Shown: positions 1-7,817 of the stretch, one piece after another
How positions within the stretch are numbered: position 1 is the first letter of the stretch
How the letters are laid out: the number at the start of each line of letters is the position of its first letter
NCBI RefSeq assembly: GCF_026012395.1
Contig: NZ_BRZA01000005.1
Location: 1-64,000, forward strand
From: Lysinibacillus piscis
Lineage (GTDB): Bacteria > Bacillota > Bacilli > Bacillales_A > Planococcaceae
Direction: 5' to 3'
DNA: 64,000 bases
Program-made: the position numbers and the translations under genes
Notes under the pieces: generated by a model
Seen by the model: only the letters and a program-made list of their open reading frames with translations
The model's database searches: none
Told to the model about the DNA's origin: nothing

Positions 1-98
1 AACGTCAAAGGAGCAAGCTCCTTCTTCGTCCGCTCGACTTGCATGTATTAGGCACGCCGCCAGCGTTCGTCCTGAGCCAGGATCAAACTCTCCATAAA
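1..98 (-). rRNA. 16S ribosomal RNA, 5' end only
   Basis: Read on the minus strand, the sequence contains the universal 16S 5' region AGAGTTTGATCCTGGCTCAG followed by GACGAACGCTGGCGGCGTG. Only about the first 98 nt are inside the window, and the gene continues off the left edge. The 5' end is placed near 98 by analogy with Bacillus 16S genes and could be off by a few bases. The variable V1 stem (GAGCAAGCTC side, positions 12-22) is present. The identity is certain; which rrn operon copy this is cannot be told. Confidence 0.97.
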
Positions 99-238
99 AG
101 AGAAATCTGAATAGCTCAAATCTCATTTGCTGGCATCATAATTAATATGATATCCAAAATTGTCTTACTTTATTGATTACGCTTTGTTTGTTCAGTTTTC
201 AAGGTTCATTTTATGCGCCATCTCTTGGCGACTAATAC

Positions 239-268
239 ATAATAACATCATTTATTCATGAAAGTCAA
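239..268 (-). promoter_or_regulatory. rRNA operon promoter (sigma-A type)
   Basis: On the minus strand, TTGACT (263-268) and TATTAT (239-244) are separated by 18 bp, which places a start site about 140 bp before the 16S 5' end. The leader between them includes a boxA-like stretch, CTTGAAAACTGAACAAA (about 186-206), typical of Bacillus rRNA antitermination leaders. The same intergenic interval (99-336) also has to hold the promoter of the divergent PdaB-like gene, which I could not assign. Confidence 0.8.
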
Positions 269-336
269 CACAAAATCATAACTTTTTTTAGAGGTTTATT
301 TTTTAATATAGAAATTAAACAATGGAGGAATGATTG

Positions 337-993
337 ATGAAGCGTAAAACATTGATTTTACTACTTTTCTTTATACCAATACTGGTTTTTAGTAAGCCAT
401 TATATTTTACAAGCATCCCTGTATTTAATCTTACCAATAAACCAGCTGTCCTCACAAAAGGACATTACGGACAATCACTTATTATTGAAATTTCTTTTTC
501 TAATGAATGGTTGAAAGATTGGCTACAATCCGTTAAAGAACCGTACCCACTACTTTTATTAGATGCAGATTGGATAGCCCGTTCACCTGAGCACTTAGAA
601 ATCATTCGAGAACGTAAACTTCCTGTCGGTTTGCTTGGCCCTCAAGATACTGTGGATGACCCTACAGATTTTAGCATTATCCAAAAAAATATTGATACTT
701 ATGTAGAATATATGAAAGAAGCACCTTTATGGTTTGCCACACAAAATCATCACTATTCTCAAGATTTACAAAAAAACTTATTTCAGCAACATATAAATAT
801 GCTTGCTCCATCACGTATTTGGCAAGGAAATCACATAACCAAATTGCAACAAGGTGATTTTGTTTTTATTTCATTACATCAAAATAATCAAATGACACCT
901 AAAGCACTTCATACATTTTTACAGGAACATCAATTTATATCTGTGGAAGAAAATATTTTTGGCTATAAAATTCAAACGAAAAAATCGCCTTAA
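337..993 (+). CDS. PdaB-like polysaccharide deacetylase-fold protein, catalytic motif degenerate
   Basis: A protein of 218 aa with an N-terminal hydrophobic signal or anchor (about residues 5-20), so probably exported or membrane-tethered. An in-frame TTG lies at 334, but the ATG at 337 sits 8 nt after GGAGG and is preferred. It occupies the place and orientation of B. subtilis pdaB, convergent with kbaA and next to an rrn operon. Segments such as DWIARSPEHLEIIRE...LPVGLLG and the C-terminal GDFVFISLHQ...PKALHTFLQEHQFISVEE fall in the register of PdaB regions (SWAERHPEVVE..., the LLHAS motif and the final helix). The NodB motif-1 aspartates (TFD) are replaced by EISFS, so deacetylase activity is doubtful. 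In B. subtilis, PdaB acts late in spore cortex maintenance. The homology rests on synteny and by-eye alignment, so function is inferred. Confidence 0.6.
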   Translation: MKRKTLILLLFFIPILVFSKPLYFTSIPVFNLTNKPAVLTKGHYGQSLIIEISFSNEWLKDWLQSVKEPYPLLLLDADWIARSPEHLEIIRERKLPVGLLGPQDTVDDPTDFSIIQKNIDTYVEYMKEAPLWFATQNHHYSQDLQKNLFQQHINMLAPSRIWQGNHITKLQQGDFVFISLHQNNQMTPKALHTFLQEHQFISVEENIFGYKIQTKKSP

Positions 994-1067
994 AAATCAA
1001 TTATATTTTAAAATGATTGTCTATACAGCACAAAACACAACCTTCATTCATAACCTTCGTTAATACT

Positions 1068-1100
1068 AAAAAGTTGCCATTAATTTTTGGCAACTTTTTT
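1068..1100. terminator. Bidirectional terminator overlapping the kbaA stop codon
   Basis: An inverted repeat AAAAAGTTGCCA / TGGCAACTTTTT has the kbaA stop codon in its loop. The A and T runs on both sides make it usable for kbaA (minus) and the convergent PdaB-like gene (plus). Confidence 0.8.
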
Positions 1101-1760
1101 AGTATATCCAGCTTGTTTACGACGCTCTTCTAATTTTCGTCGGTCTTCCTCGGATTTTGAATTATATTTAGGTAATACTAATAATTGATACGCGTTGACA
1201 GCGATTAATGGAAATAATAGCAATGCTACATATTCATTAATTTTTTCATCGCGGCCCATTAAAGCAATTGTCCACTCCAACGTAGTAATCACAACCATAA
1301 AGAATACAGCCGAAATGAACACATGCTTTTTCCCTGTTAACTTTACTTTTTGGACAGCCGTAGCAATAGCGCTAAATAATAATACAATTAGTAGTCCAGC
1401 ATAGAATAGCCAACTTTGACCATCTTTTACTCCTGGTACAAATCGGAAGAAAATAATATCAAAAATCGTAATAGCGATTAATAAAAGTTGGACCCAATTC
1501 CATAATGTCAGTGTTCTGAAAATATTAACACCTACTTGATGTAGTGTTAAATAAGCAAAAAAGCCTGCTTGTGCAATAACACTCATCGTGAATCCTAAAA
1601 ATACCATCCATACAAAACCTGCTAAAAACTCCCCCCATTGTCCATTGGTTACATAGGGCTCAAAAAATTCCCATCGAATAAATAAACTACATATACCAGT
1701 AACTGCGCCACCCACTAGCAACGCAAAAAAGAAAAACTTGACCCAATTTCGTATCGTCAC
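1080..1760 (-). CDS. kbaA: KinB-signalling pathway activation protein
   Basis: A predicted multipass membrane protein of about 226 aa with roughly six hydrophobic segments and a basic, charged C-terminus (KSEEDRRKLEERRKQ...). KbaA activates the KinB branch of the sporulation phosphorelay in B. subtilis, acting at the cytoplasmic membrane. An ATG at 1799 lacks a ribosome binding site. GGAGG lies inside that longer frame, about 10 nt before a GTG at 1760, so the GTG start (VTIRNWVKFFF...) is preferred. The gene is divergent from gerD and convergent with the PdaB-like gene, the same arrangement as in B. subtilis. Identity rests on this synteny and the membrane profile. Confidence 0.8.
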   Translation of the reverse strand: MTIRNWVKFFFFALLVGGAVTGICSLFIRWEFFEPYVTNGQWGEFLAGFVWMVFLGFTMSVIAQAGFFAYLTLHQVGVNIFRTLTLWNWVQLLLIAITIFDIIFFRFVPGVKDGQSWLFYAGLLIVLLFSAIATAVQKVKLTGKKHVFISAVFFMVVITTLEWTIALMGRDEKINEYVALLLFPLIAVNAYQLLVLPKYNSKSEEDRRKLEERRKQAGYTKKVAKN

Positions 1761-1910
1761 AACTAAAAATCCTCCAATTTTCAATATCTCTGTACTCATT
1801 TTAACAATGACACTTTAAAAAAGCTATTTCTCATCCCAATCAATACATAAAGTCGGTTGAAATGTGAACAATAATTGAAAGAGTCTATTTATAGAAAGGA
1901 CTGATGATTC

Positions 1911-2498
1911 ATGAGGAAACTAACTGTATTATTTATCCTACTCCTTCTTCTTTCCGCATGTGCTCAAGAAAAAAATTCAACCATGTCATATGATGAAATA
2001 AAAAAAATGATGATTGATTCTTTGCAGACTGAGGATGGTAAGAAGGCATTGCGACAATTGCTGGAGGAGCCAAGTTTCCGTGAGCTCTTAATTTTAGAAC
2101 ACGAAGAAGTAAAGAAGGCGACTGAGGAAACTTTGTTATCGAAAGAAGCTGAGGATTTTTGGAAAAAAACGTTTGAAGATCCTAAATTCAAAGAGACTGT
2201 CGCTAAAAGTATCCAAAAACAGCAACAGGATATTATGAAAGAGCTGATGAAAGACCCTACTTTCCAAAAAGATTTAGAATCCTTCTTTGGTCAACCTGAT
2301 ATGCAAAAGCAGTTAGAAACGATTTTGAAATCAGCGAACTTACGGAAGCAAATGGAGGAAATCGTCAAAGAGACTATTGAAAGCCCGCTTATGCAAACGA
2401 AATGGCAGGAGCTTATTCAAAAAGGTGGAGGTGAAGGGGATAGTTCGAAAAGCGAAGATAAAAAGGATAAAAACAGTGAGCAAAAAAGTTCATCATAA
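1911..2498 (+). CDS. gerD: Spore germination lipoprotein GerD
   Basis: A lipoprotein of 195 aa. A short basic N-terminus and hydrophobic stretch end in the lipobox LLSACA, with Cys17 as the likely lipidated residue. The mature part is helical and charged, with repeated EEPSFREL / EDPKFKET / KDPTFQKDLE-type units, and the tail is rich in Lys, Glu and Ser. In B. subtilis, GerD sits in the spore inner membrane and clusters nutrient germinant receptors into the germinosome. An AGAAAGGA site precedes the ATG by about 10 nt. It is transcribed opposite to both neighbours, salA and kbaA, as in B. subtilis. It should be expressed in the forespore (SigG), but I could not confidently place a SigG promoter. 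Confidence 0.92.
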   Translation: MRKLTVLFILLLLLSACAQEKNSTMSYDEIKKMMIDSLQTEDGKKALRQLLEEPSFRELLILEHEEVKKATEETLLSKEAEDFWKKTFEDPKFKETVAKSIQKQQQDIMKELMKDPTFQKDLESFFGQPDMQKQLETILKSANLRKQMEEIVKETIESPLMQTKWQELIQKGGGEGDSSKSEDKKDKNSEQKSSS

Positions 2499-2501
2499 AC
2501 G

Positions 2502-2540
2502 AAAATGGATTTCCTCCGATTTGCAGAGGAAATCCATTTT
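2502..2540. terminator. Bidirectional terminator between gerD and salA
   Basis: A perfect 15-bp stem, AAAATGGATTTCCTC / GAGGAAATCCATTTT, with a 9-nt loop lies between the converging genes gerD and salA. A and T tracts on both sides fit termination in both directions. Confidence 0.92.
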
Positions 2541-2542
2541 TA

Positions 2543-3589
2543 TTATTTATTCATAATTTTCGTCGCAATATCTAAATAAATTTGGCCAGTCGGATGATTT
2601 TCTGCATAAACAGATGGAGCAAAATCAATATCAGACCAATCAGGCTGACCAAGTGGAATTTGACCAAGCAACTCTGCACGTAGCTCCTCAGCTAATTTCT
2701 CTCCACCGCCTTGCCCAAATACAAATTCACGTTCCCCCGATTTCGACTCATACCACGCCATGTTTTCAATAACACCTAAAATTTCATGCTCTGTTTGTAA
2801 TGCCATTGCTCCTGCACGTGCTGCTACAAAGGCTGCTGTTGGGTGTGGTGTTGTGACAACAATTTCTTTAGAAGATGGTAGCATTTGGTGAATATCTAAT
2901 GCCACATCACCTGTTCCTGGTGGTAAGTCTAATAGTAAGTAATCTAGTTCACCCCACTCTACGTCGCGGAAGAATTGATTTAATACCTTCCCTAACATCG
3001 GACCACGCCAGACAATCGGTGCGTTATTCTCCACAAAAAAGCCCATCGAAATCACTTTTACACCAAAGCGTTCTACAGGTATAATGCGATTATCAATTAC
3101 TTTTGGCATATCAGGTACACCCATCATATCAGGCACACTGAAACCATAAATATCAGCATCAATTAAACCTACTTTTTTACCTAGGCGTGCTAAAGCTACC
3201 GCTAAGTTCACAGATACCGTCGATTTCCCTACGCCACCTTTACCAGAAGCGATTGAAATGACTTGCACTGTGCTTAATGGTGATAAAATGTCTTGCGCCT
3301 CTGCTTCTGTAGCCGTACCACGGAAGCTTTGTAATTTTTCCGCAGACAATTCCTCAAAGCGAATCCCCACTGTACCTACACCCGCTTCTTTCAGCACTTC
3401 CACAATTTTCATTTGTAATTGCAATTGTTCAGGTGTATTCGTTTTGGCAATCGCTACTTTTACACTAACATGATTTTTTTCTTCCTTCATTGCTACATGA
3501 ATAATGCCATCTGTTTCTGCAAGTGGTTTATGTAAAAACGGATCTTGTAGTTGTCCTAGTATTTCTCTTACTTTTTGTTCAGTAATCAC
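2543..3589 (-). CDS. salA: Mrp/NBP35-family ATP-binding protein SalA
   Basis: A P-loop protein of 348 aa. The N-terminal ~90 residues form a MIP18-like domain. The Mrp domain carries the deviant Walker A SGKGGVGKST, then DADIYGFS and LLLDLPPGTGD. The family includes iron-sulphur carriers, but this protein has no cysteine at all, so the CxxC cluster-binding motif is missing, consistent with the regulatory role of B. subtilis SalA (repression of scoC). A GTG at 3598 overlaps the ribosome binding site. The GTG at 3589 lies 8 nt after GAGGAG and is chosen, giving (M)ITEQKVREIL. It is downstream of cwlD, probably cotranscribed with it, and ends at a terminator shared with gerD. Confidence 0.9.
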   Translation of the reverse strand: MITEQKVREILGQLQDPFLHKPLAETDGIIHVAMKEEKNHVSVKVAIAKTNTPEQLQLQMKIVEVLKEAGVGTVGIRFEELSAEKLQSFRGTATEAEAQDILSPLSTVQVISIASGKGGVGKSTVSVNLAVALARLGKKVGLIDADIYGFSVPDMMGVPDMPKVIDNRIIPVERFGVKVISMGFFVENNAPIVWRGPMLGKVLNQFFRDVEWGELDYLLLDLPPGTGDVALDIHQMLPSSKEIVVTTPHPTAAFVAARAGAMALQTEHEILGVIENMAWYESKSGEREFVFGQGGGEKLAEELRAELLGQIPLGQPDWSDIDFAPSVYAENHPTGQIYLDIATKIMNK

Positions 3590-3661
3590 AACAAACACTC
3601 CTCTTATTTTCTCTCTATGTTAGTATAGCATAATGCTCTGATGTAAGTGGTAGTTGTTGCT

Positions 3662-4375
3662 CTACTCCATTTTCGCTAATAAATAGGATTCGATGCCTTC
3701 CACAATAGCATCGCCCATTTTTTCTTGGTATTTCTTATCAACTAATAAAGCGCGTTCTTCATCATTACTAATAAATCCTGTTTCCACTAAAGCAGCAGGA
3801 ACACCTACTTTTTTCAATAAGTAAATTTGCTTAATGGATAATGCTTCACGATCTGTATTTTGCAAATTAGTTCGAATCGTTTGTTGAATACTTTTGGCTA
3901 ATAATTCCCCATCGGCATGTCCATCTTTATGATAAAACACCTGTGCACCACGCCATTTTGTTTCAGGAATAGCATTCGCATGAATCGTAATAAAAATATC
4001 TGGCTGCTCCTTCTCTACGATATCCTTTCTTAAAAAGATATCCTGTTTTTTGCGTTCTCTCATCGTACTATAGCTGTTGGAGGCAGCATGTTCAGCAATT
4101 ACATCTCCATCTGTTGTACGTGTCATAATAACGGTTGCCCCTTTTCTCTTCAACTGTCTTTCAACATGTTGAGCAATCGCTAATGTAATATCTTTTTCAA
4201 TCACATTTTCTTTTGAAGCCCCACCGTCCTCGCCGCCATGTCCCGCATCAATGACAATTTTTATGCCACCGAGTGGGTCGGGCAAGAAGAAATTACGATC
4301 TGAAGCATTTGTTTCATATGCTACCACTACAACACTCATCAGCATAATAACCCCTAATGCCAACCAACGTTTCAT
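3662..4375 (-). CDS. cwlD: Germination-specific N-acetylmuramoyl-L-alanine amidase CwlD
   Basis: A protein of 237 aa: N-terminal signal or membrane anchor (about 4-20) followed by an Amidase_3 zinc domain. Probable metal and catalytic residues are visible: His46 in IDAGHGGEDGG, Glu60, His132 in TIHANA and Glu198 in LVETGFISN. CwlD releases the peptide side chain from cortex muramic acid, the first step in making muramic-delta-lactam, the mark recognised by germination lytic enzymes. The start has a GGTGGTG site 6-8 nt upstream. It precedes salA by 72 bp and is probably cotranscribed with it. Length and motifs match the family. Confidence 0.93.
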   Translation of the reverse strand: MKRWLALGVIMLMSVVVVAYETNASDRNFFLPDPLGGIKIVIDAGHGGEDGGASKENVIEKDITLAIAQHVERQLKRKGATVIMTRTTDGDVIAEHAASNSYSTMRERKKQDIFLRKDIVEKEQPDIFITIHANAIPETKWRGAQVFYHKDGHADGELLAKSIQQTIRTNLQNTDREALSIKQIYLLKKVGVPAALVETGFISNDEERALLVDKKYQEKMGDAIVEGIESYLLAKME

Positions 4376-4451
4376 CTATGTCCACCACCCTTTTACATTT
4401 AGTGTACGAAGCTTGCCTGTAAACTATGCTAAGGGATGGAAAATTCCTATG

Positions 4452-4483
4452 TTGACAAATAAAGATTGCAAATTATGTATAAT
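4452..4483 (+). promoter_or_regulatory. Possible promoter before the frameshifted membrane gene
   Basis: TTGACA (4452-4457) and TATAAT (4478-4483) are perfect hexamers but 20 bp apart, longer than usual. TATGTA at 4474 would give a 16-bp spacer. A strong AAAGGAGG site and ATG follow at 4511-4526, so a promoter here makes sense. Confidence 0.4.
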
Positions 4484-4523
4484 GAAATAAATACGATTTA
4501 GCATTTTTACAAAGGAGGAAGCC

Positions 4524-4749
4524 ATGACATCAGAAATACTAAAATTTTATTGTGGAGCAGTATCTTTGTCACATTGCTTTTCGCATTTTTCATATCCTAT
4601 GAATCCAATCATTGTGGTGCACCATTTCAATGGTTGCGATATATAGGATATGATGCGCTATCCTCCATTTTTTCTTTATTGATGCGACATTGATATACGG
4701 TATCTTATTTTTAGGAACTCAAGCTATGACGTTTAAAAAAATATCTTAA
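4524..4749 (+). pseudogene. Frameshifted small two-helix membrane protein
   Basis: After AAAGGAGGAAGCC an ATG opens (MTSEIL), but that frame soon loses sense. In a second frame from about 4541 a hydrophobic stretch reads KILLWSSIFVTLLFAFFISY, followed by ESNHCGAPFQWLRYIGYDAL. After a T run near 4672-4678 a third frame continues FIDATLIYGILFLGTQAMTF and KKIS to a TAA at 4747-4749. Joined, this is a coherent protein of about 75 aa with two membrane helices and a short loop. Both frame changes sit in or beside homopolymer runs (AAAATTTT and TTTTTT), so sequencing error is an alternative to real decay. No function is recognised. Confidence 0.6.
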
Positions 4750-4755
4750 AAACAA

Positions 4756-4778
4756 CCATCTGACTTTGCTTCAGATGG
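4756..4778 (-). terminator. Hairpin terminator downstream of the methyltransferase gene
   Basis: CCATCTGA / TCAGATGG form an 8-bp stem with a 7-nt loop. On the minus strand it is followed by TTGTTTTT, so it probably ends transcription coming from the gene at 5005-5754. The stretch 4779-5004 contains no convincing gene. Confidence 0.55.
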
Positions 4779-5004
4779 CTATTTAGCCTGTCTTCCCTAC
4801 AGCTTTTTTGTTCCATCGCTCATTATTTCTAATAGTCATAAAAAGTCGTATTGTAGCCATGTTTATATATACTTGCATAAAAAGCTGTATTAAGAATGTG
4901 CATACAAAAAGCCAGGGAACATTGGTCTCACAACGTTCATGGCTTTTCAAGTGTCCCAAAACTTTCATTTGGGAACGCTATGAAGAATATTGTAGGCATA
5001 AAAT

Positions 5005-5754
5005 TTATTTTAATTGTGCATGAACAACCATTGAAATACTATTTGCATCAAACTTTTCTTTTTTCCATGAGCCATATAAATTAACTAGCTCAAATCCATG
5101 TTGTTGTAAAAGACGCTTTAGCTCTAATGGATATGTATATCGCAGTTTAATACTATCTTTATATTCATTATTTGAAGAGATGTATGTAGAAGTGCATTCT
5201 AAAATTTGAGTCAGATGATTGTATTTTTCTTTACTAATAACTTTTGTTGTTTCTCCATTCGATTCAATCAATTCTTCAGACATATCAACATTTGAAAGTT
5301 CATATAAAATTGGATTTCTTGTATCAAAAATGAATTCTCCTTTTGGGTTTAAATGTCTTTTGACAGAGGTGAATAGAGCATCTTGACTCTCATTTGTTAA
5401 AAAATGTTGGAAAGAGTTGCCTGTCATGTAGATAAAGTTCGTTTTAATAGGCAAGTTTAATTGTGTGCAATCTTGGACGCTTAAATGAATGTTAACCCCT
5501 TCAGTATCAGCTTTATTTTGTGCATATTTCAACATTCCTGCATCAATATCAACACCGTATACTAAGTGTCCTTGTTTTGCTAAAGGTATTGCTAAACGAC
5601 CTGTTCCACAAGCCAGTTCAATGATTGAATGAGTCCTTTCAGTTAAATGAGCTTCAATGAATTCTAAATCTGCCGTATAACTTTTATAGGTTTCATCGTA
5701 TTTCTTAGGATTGGCATATTTAGATAAGTTCTCGGTAAATTCATTATTGGACAT
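5005..5754 (-). CDS. Class I SAM-dependent methyltransferase
   Basis: A protein of 249 aa with the SAM-binding motif I IIELACGTGRLAIPL (about residues 43-58), an acidic ribose-binding residue in YGVDID, and YMTGNSFQHF as motif IV. This resembles small-molecule methyltransferases of the Methyltransf_25/UbiE type. The substrate cannot be deduced. An AAAGGAG site sits 7 nt before the ATG. It lies in the variable patch between cwlD and rpsI, where B. subtilis has the methyltransferase gene ybaJ; whether the two are orthologous is not clear. It appears to be a single-gene unit with its own extended -10 promoter. Confidence 0.8.
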   Translation of the reverse strand: MSNNEFTENLSKYANPKKYDETYKSYTADLEFIEAHLTERTHSIIELACGTGRLAIPLAKQGHLVYGVDIDAGMLKYAQNKADTEGVNIHLSVQDCTQLNLPIKTNFIYMTGNSFQHFLTNESQDALFTSVKRHLNPKGEFIFDTRNPILYELSNVDMSEELIESNGETTKVISKEKYNHLTQILECTSTYISSNNEYKDSIKLRYTYPLELKRLLQQHGFELVNLYGSWKKEKFDANSISMVVHAQLK

Positions 5755-5787
5755 AAATAAACTCCTTTTTGACTTTTGTGAATATTC

Positions 5788-5796
5788 ATTATATCA
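5788..5796 (-). promoter_or_regulatory. Extended -10 promoter of the methyltransferase gene
   Basis: TGATATAAT on the minus strand is a perfect extended -10 (TGnTATAAT). The expected -35 position (about 5811-5816) is TTTAGG, a poor match, as is common with extended -10 promoters. It lies 34 bp before the start codon. Positions 5797-6019 hold nothing I can identify. Confidence 0.55.
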
Positions 5797-6019
5797 CTCT
5801 TACAAAAGTTCCTAAAGCTTCGTTTGGTCATATTTCTTAACTTAGCGTTGTAAATCTCCGTAATTTTGAAGGTACTCCTTGTTGCACTAAACTGCTTCGT
5901 TTGTTGAATAACAACCATCTTTTCGAAAACAGCTAACCAATAAAAGTAGTCTTTGCGAATACATCACTTTGTTAAATCAATAATTTCTTGGTTGGCTTTT
6001 ATTAATTTATCCCACTTAG

Positions 6020-6731
6020 GTAATTGTTTCACTTCCTCGTCAAACTGAAGAAAATTTATTCCAAGTAGAAAATCGTAATTTTTTTACTAAAGAAGAACTG
6101 AAATTATTCTTTGAATGCTTAGAGGAAGATGGGGACTTATTAAACCTTTGTTTATTTCGTGTTCTCGCTTTTACAGGTATTCGTAAAGGAGAGGCACTTA
6201 CCTGACATTGGAATGATATAAATTGGATAAATCGAGAACTATTTATTCAAAAAATGCTTGTACGTATACATTCTAAACATGTACTACATCGTCCAAAAAC
6301 GAAAGCATCCTACCGTAAAATCAATATTGATACTAGAACACTAGAAATTTTAGAGCAGTGAAAAAATTCACAACAACCATTGTATAAGGAATTAGGCTTT
6401 AAAATCGCTACAGATGAATTGCAGCCTATTTTTACCCGTTTCCATCAACAGAATTATGAAATGACATATACGTGTGAATCAGCACCTAATGATAAATTAG
6501 CAGCTTTTTATAAACGCCATCCTAATTTACACCGTATAAAAGTACATGATTTCAGACATACACACACTTCATTATTCTTTGAATCAGGAGCGAGTTTAAA
6601 AGGTGTACAAGTACGGCTTGGTCATAGTGATATTAAAACGACCATGGATATTTACACACATTTACACACATGTTACACAAACAGCACGTGAAAAACTAGC
6701 GGATCAGTTCCAAAATTACATTGATTTTTAG
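6020..6731 (+). pseudogene. Degenerate tyrosine recombinase (phage or ICE-type integrase), N-terminally truncated
   Basis: One reading frame carries the C-terminal catalytic part of a tyrosine recombinase: FTKEEL, FTGIRKGEALT (first Arg), RPKTKASYRKI (beta-hairpin Lys), HDFRHTHTSLF (HxxR), LGHSDIKTTMDIYTH (His and nucleophile Tyr). It is broken by TGA at 6203-6205 and at 6359-6361 and by a perfect 10-bp tandem duplication (6650-6659 / 6660-6669). Removing one copy restores THVTQTAREKLADQFQNYIDF and the natural stop at 6729-6731. The N-terminal arm and core-binding domains are missing. An in-frame ATG at 6380 would give only a fragment. This marks a past integration of a mobile element next to rpsI, and no attachment-site repeat was found. 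Confidence 0.9.
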
Positions 6732-6771
6732 TCGAAGGGGATTAACGGGGGATTATTTTTATTTTCAATGT

Positions 6772-6807
6772 AAAAAAGCTCCTCTCAGGAAAACCTGAGA
6801 AGAGCTT
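6772..6807 (-). terminator. Terminator of rplM-rpsI
   Basis: The minus strand reads AAGCTCTTCTCAGG, loop TTTT, CCTGAGAGGAGCTT, then a T run. It lies 24 bp beyond the rpsI stop codon. Confidence 0.9.
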
Positions 6808-6831
6808 GGAAACGTTGATATAAAAGCGATA

Positions 6832-7224
6832 TCAGCGTTTTGAGAACTGAGGTGCACGACGAGCGCCGCGTAGACCTGGTTTTTTACGTTCTTTCATGCG
6901 TGAATCACGAGTAAGTAATCCAGCAGATTTTAATGCAGGACGGAAATCTGGGTCTACTTGAAGTAGAGCACGTGCGATACCGTGACGTACTGCACCAGCT
7001 TGACCAGTGTAGCCACCGCCGTTTACGTTTACATGTACATCGTAGCTTCCAGTTGTTTCAGTAGCTACTAATGGTTGTTTGATAACTTCGCGTAATGCAG
7101 CGAACGGTACGTATTCTTCGATTTCACGTTTGTTGATAACAATTTTACCTGTGCCTGGTACTAAACGTACGCGAGCTACAGAGCTTTTACGGCGACCAGT
7201 GCCGATGTATTGAACTTGTGCCAA
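6832..7224 (-). CDS. rpsI: 30S ribosomal protein S9
   Basis: A protein of 130 aa, the usual size. The family N-terminus [15 protein letters not shown] and the basic C-terminal tail ending QFSKR, which reaches the P-site tRNA in the small subunit, are both visible. The start codon is TTG, 8 nt after GGAGG. It follows rplM by 25 bp in the conserved rplM-rpsI pair and ends at a strong terminator. The plus-strand integrase remnant lies just beyond that terminator. Confidence 0.98.
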   Translation of the reverse strand: MAQVQYIGTGRRKSSVARVRLVPGTGKIVINKREIEEYVPFAALREVIKQPLVATETTGSYDVHVNVNGGGYTGQAGAVRHGIARALLQVDPDFRPALKSAGLLTRDSRMKERKKPGLRGARRAPQFSKR

Positions 7225-7249
7225 AGTAATATCCTCCTCTTATTTTATA

Positions 7250-7687
7250 TTATCCACGAAGCTCGTATGCTTCTGGTTTTTGTGCAGCATGTGGATGTTC
7301 TGTGCCAGTATAAACGTTCAATTTAGTGAACATTTTACGTCCTAAAGAGTTTTTAGGAAGCATCCCTTTAATTGCTAATTCAAGCATTCTTGTTGGGTAC
7401 TTATCTAACATTTCACCAGCAGTACGAGTTTTTAAACCACCCGCAAATTGAGTATGGTGACGGTAAAGTTTACCCTCTAATTTGTTACCAGTTAAATGGA
7501 TTTTGTCAGCGTTGATGATGATTACGTGATCACCTGTATCAACGTTTGGTGTGAATGTTGGTTTATGTTTACCACGTAAGATTGCAGCTACTTCAGAAGC
7601 TAAACGTCCAAGAGTTTGGCCTTCTGCATCAACTACTAACCATTTACGGTCTACTTCGTGACCTTTAGCCATGAATGTTGTACGCAT
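7250..7687 (-). CDS. rplM: 50S ribosomal protein L13
   Basis: A protein of 145 aa, full length for the family, with [21 protein letters not shown] near the N-terminus and [12 protein letters not shown] in the middle. It is an early-assembly protein of the large subunit. TAGGAGGATATATAC precedes the ATG. It is the first gene of the rplM-rpsI operon, with its own sigma-A promoter and a leader of about 100 nt that may carry autoregulation by L13. Confidence 0.98.
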   Translation of the reverse strand: MRTTFMAKGHEVDRKWLVVDAEGQTLGRLASEVAAILRGKHKPTFTPNVDTGDHVIIINADKIHLTGNKLEGKLYRHHTQFAGGLKTRTAGEMLDKYPTRMLELAIKGMLPKNSLGRKMFTKLNVYTGTEHPHAAQKPEAYELRG

Positions 7688-7788
7688 GTATATATCCTCC
7701 TAATCGATTCGATTACCGTTATTTTTCATTAAACTACACTATAAGTTTTCGGGGCTTATTTGTGGTGGTAATGAAAATACCATCTGTT
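7688..7788 (-). promoter_or_regulatory. rplM 5' leader, possible L13-responsive element
   Basis: About 100 nt lie between the promoter -10 and the start codon. They include a possible short stem, GGTAttttcaTTACC (about 7769-7783), and a GCCCCGAAAACTT stretch. Firmicute rplM genes commonly have an L13-binding leader here. I see a leader of the right size and place but cannot confirm the consensus fold by eye. Confidence 0.35.
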
Positions 7789-7817
7789 ATCATATAATGA
7801 ATGCTACTTAAAGTCAA
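7789..7817 (-). promoter_or_regulatory. rplM promoter (sigma-A type)
   Basis: TTGACT (7812-7817) and TATGAT (7789-7794) have a 17-bp spacer on the minus strand. It lies between truA and rplM, making rplM-rpsI an independent transcription unit. Confidence 0.8.

Noticed and set aside
4783-4968. A 61-codon minus-strand frame in the gap between the cwlD side and the methyltransferase gene
   Set aside because: No ribosome binding site, no family motif, and composition like non-coding DNA.
4900-4990. Possible insertion-sequence end near the repeat-like TCCCAAA / TTTGGGA
   Set aside because: Only a short stem; no terminal inverted repeats, target duplication or transposase frame.
5664-5918. An 84-codon frame overlapping the methyltransferase start
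   Set aside because: It is antisense-free but out of frame with a well-supported gene, has no ribosome binding site, and shows no domain.
6380-6691. Treating the open frame from the ATG at 6380 as an intact small integrase
   Set aside because: It lacks the first catalytic Arg and Lys regions and ends in a frameshift from a 10-bp duplication, so it is a fragment of the pseudogene.
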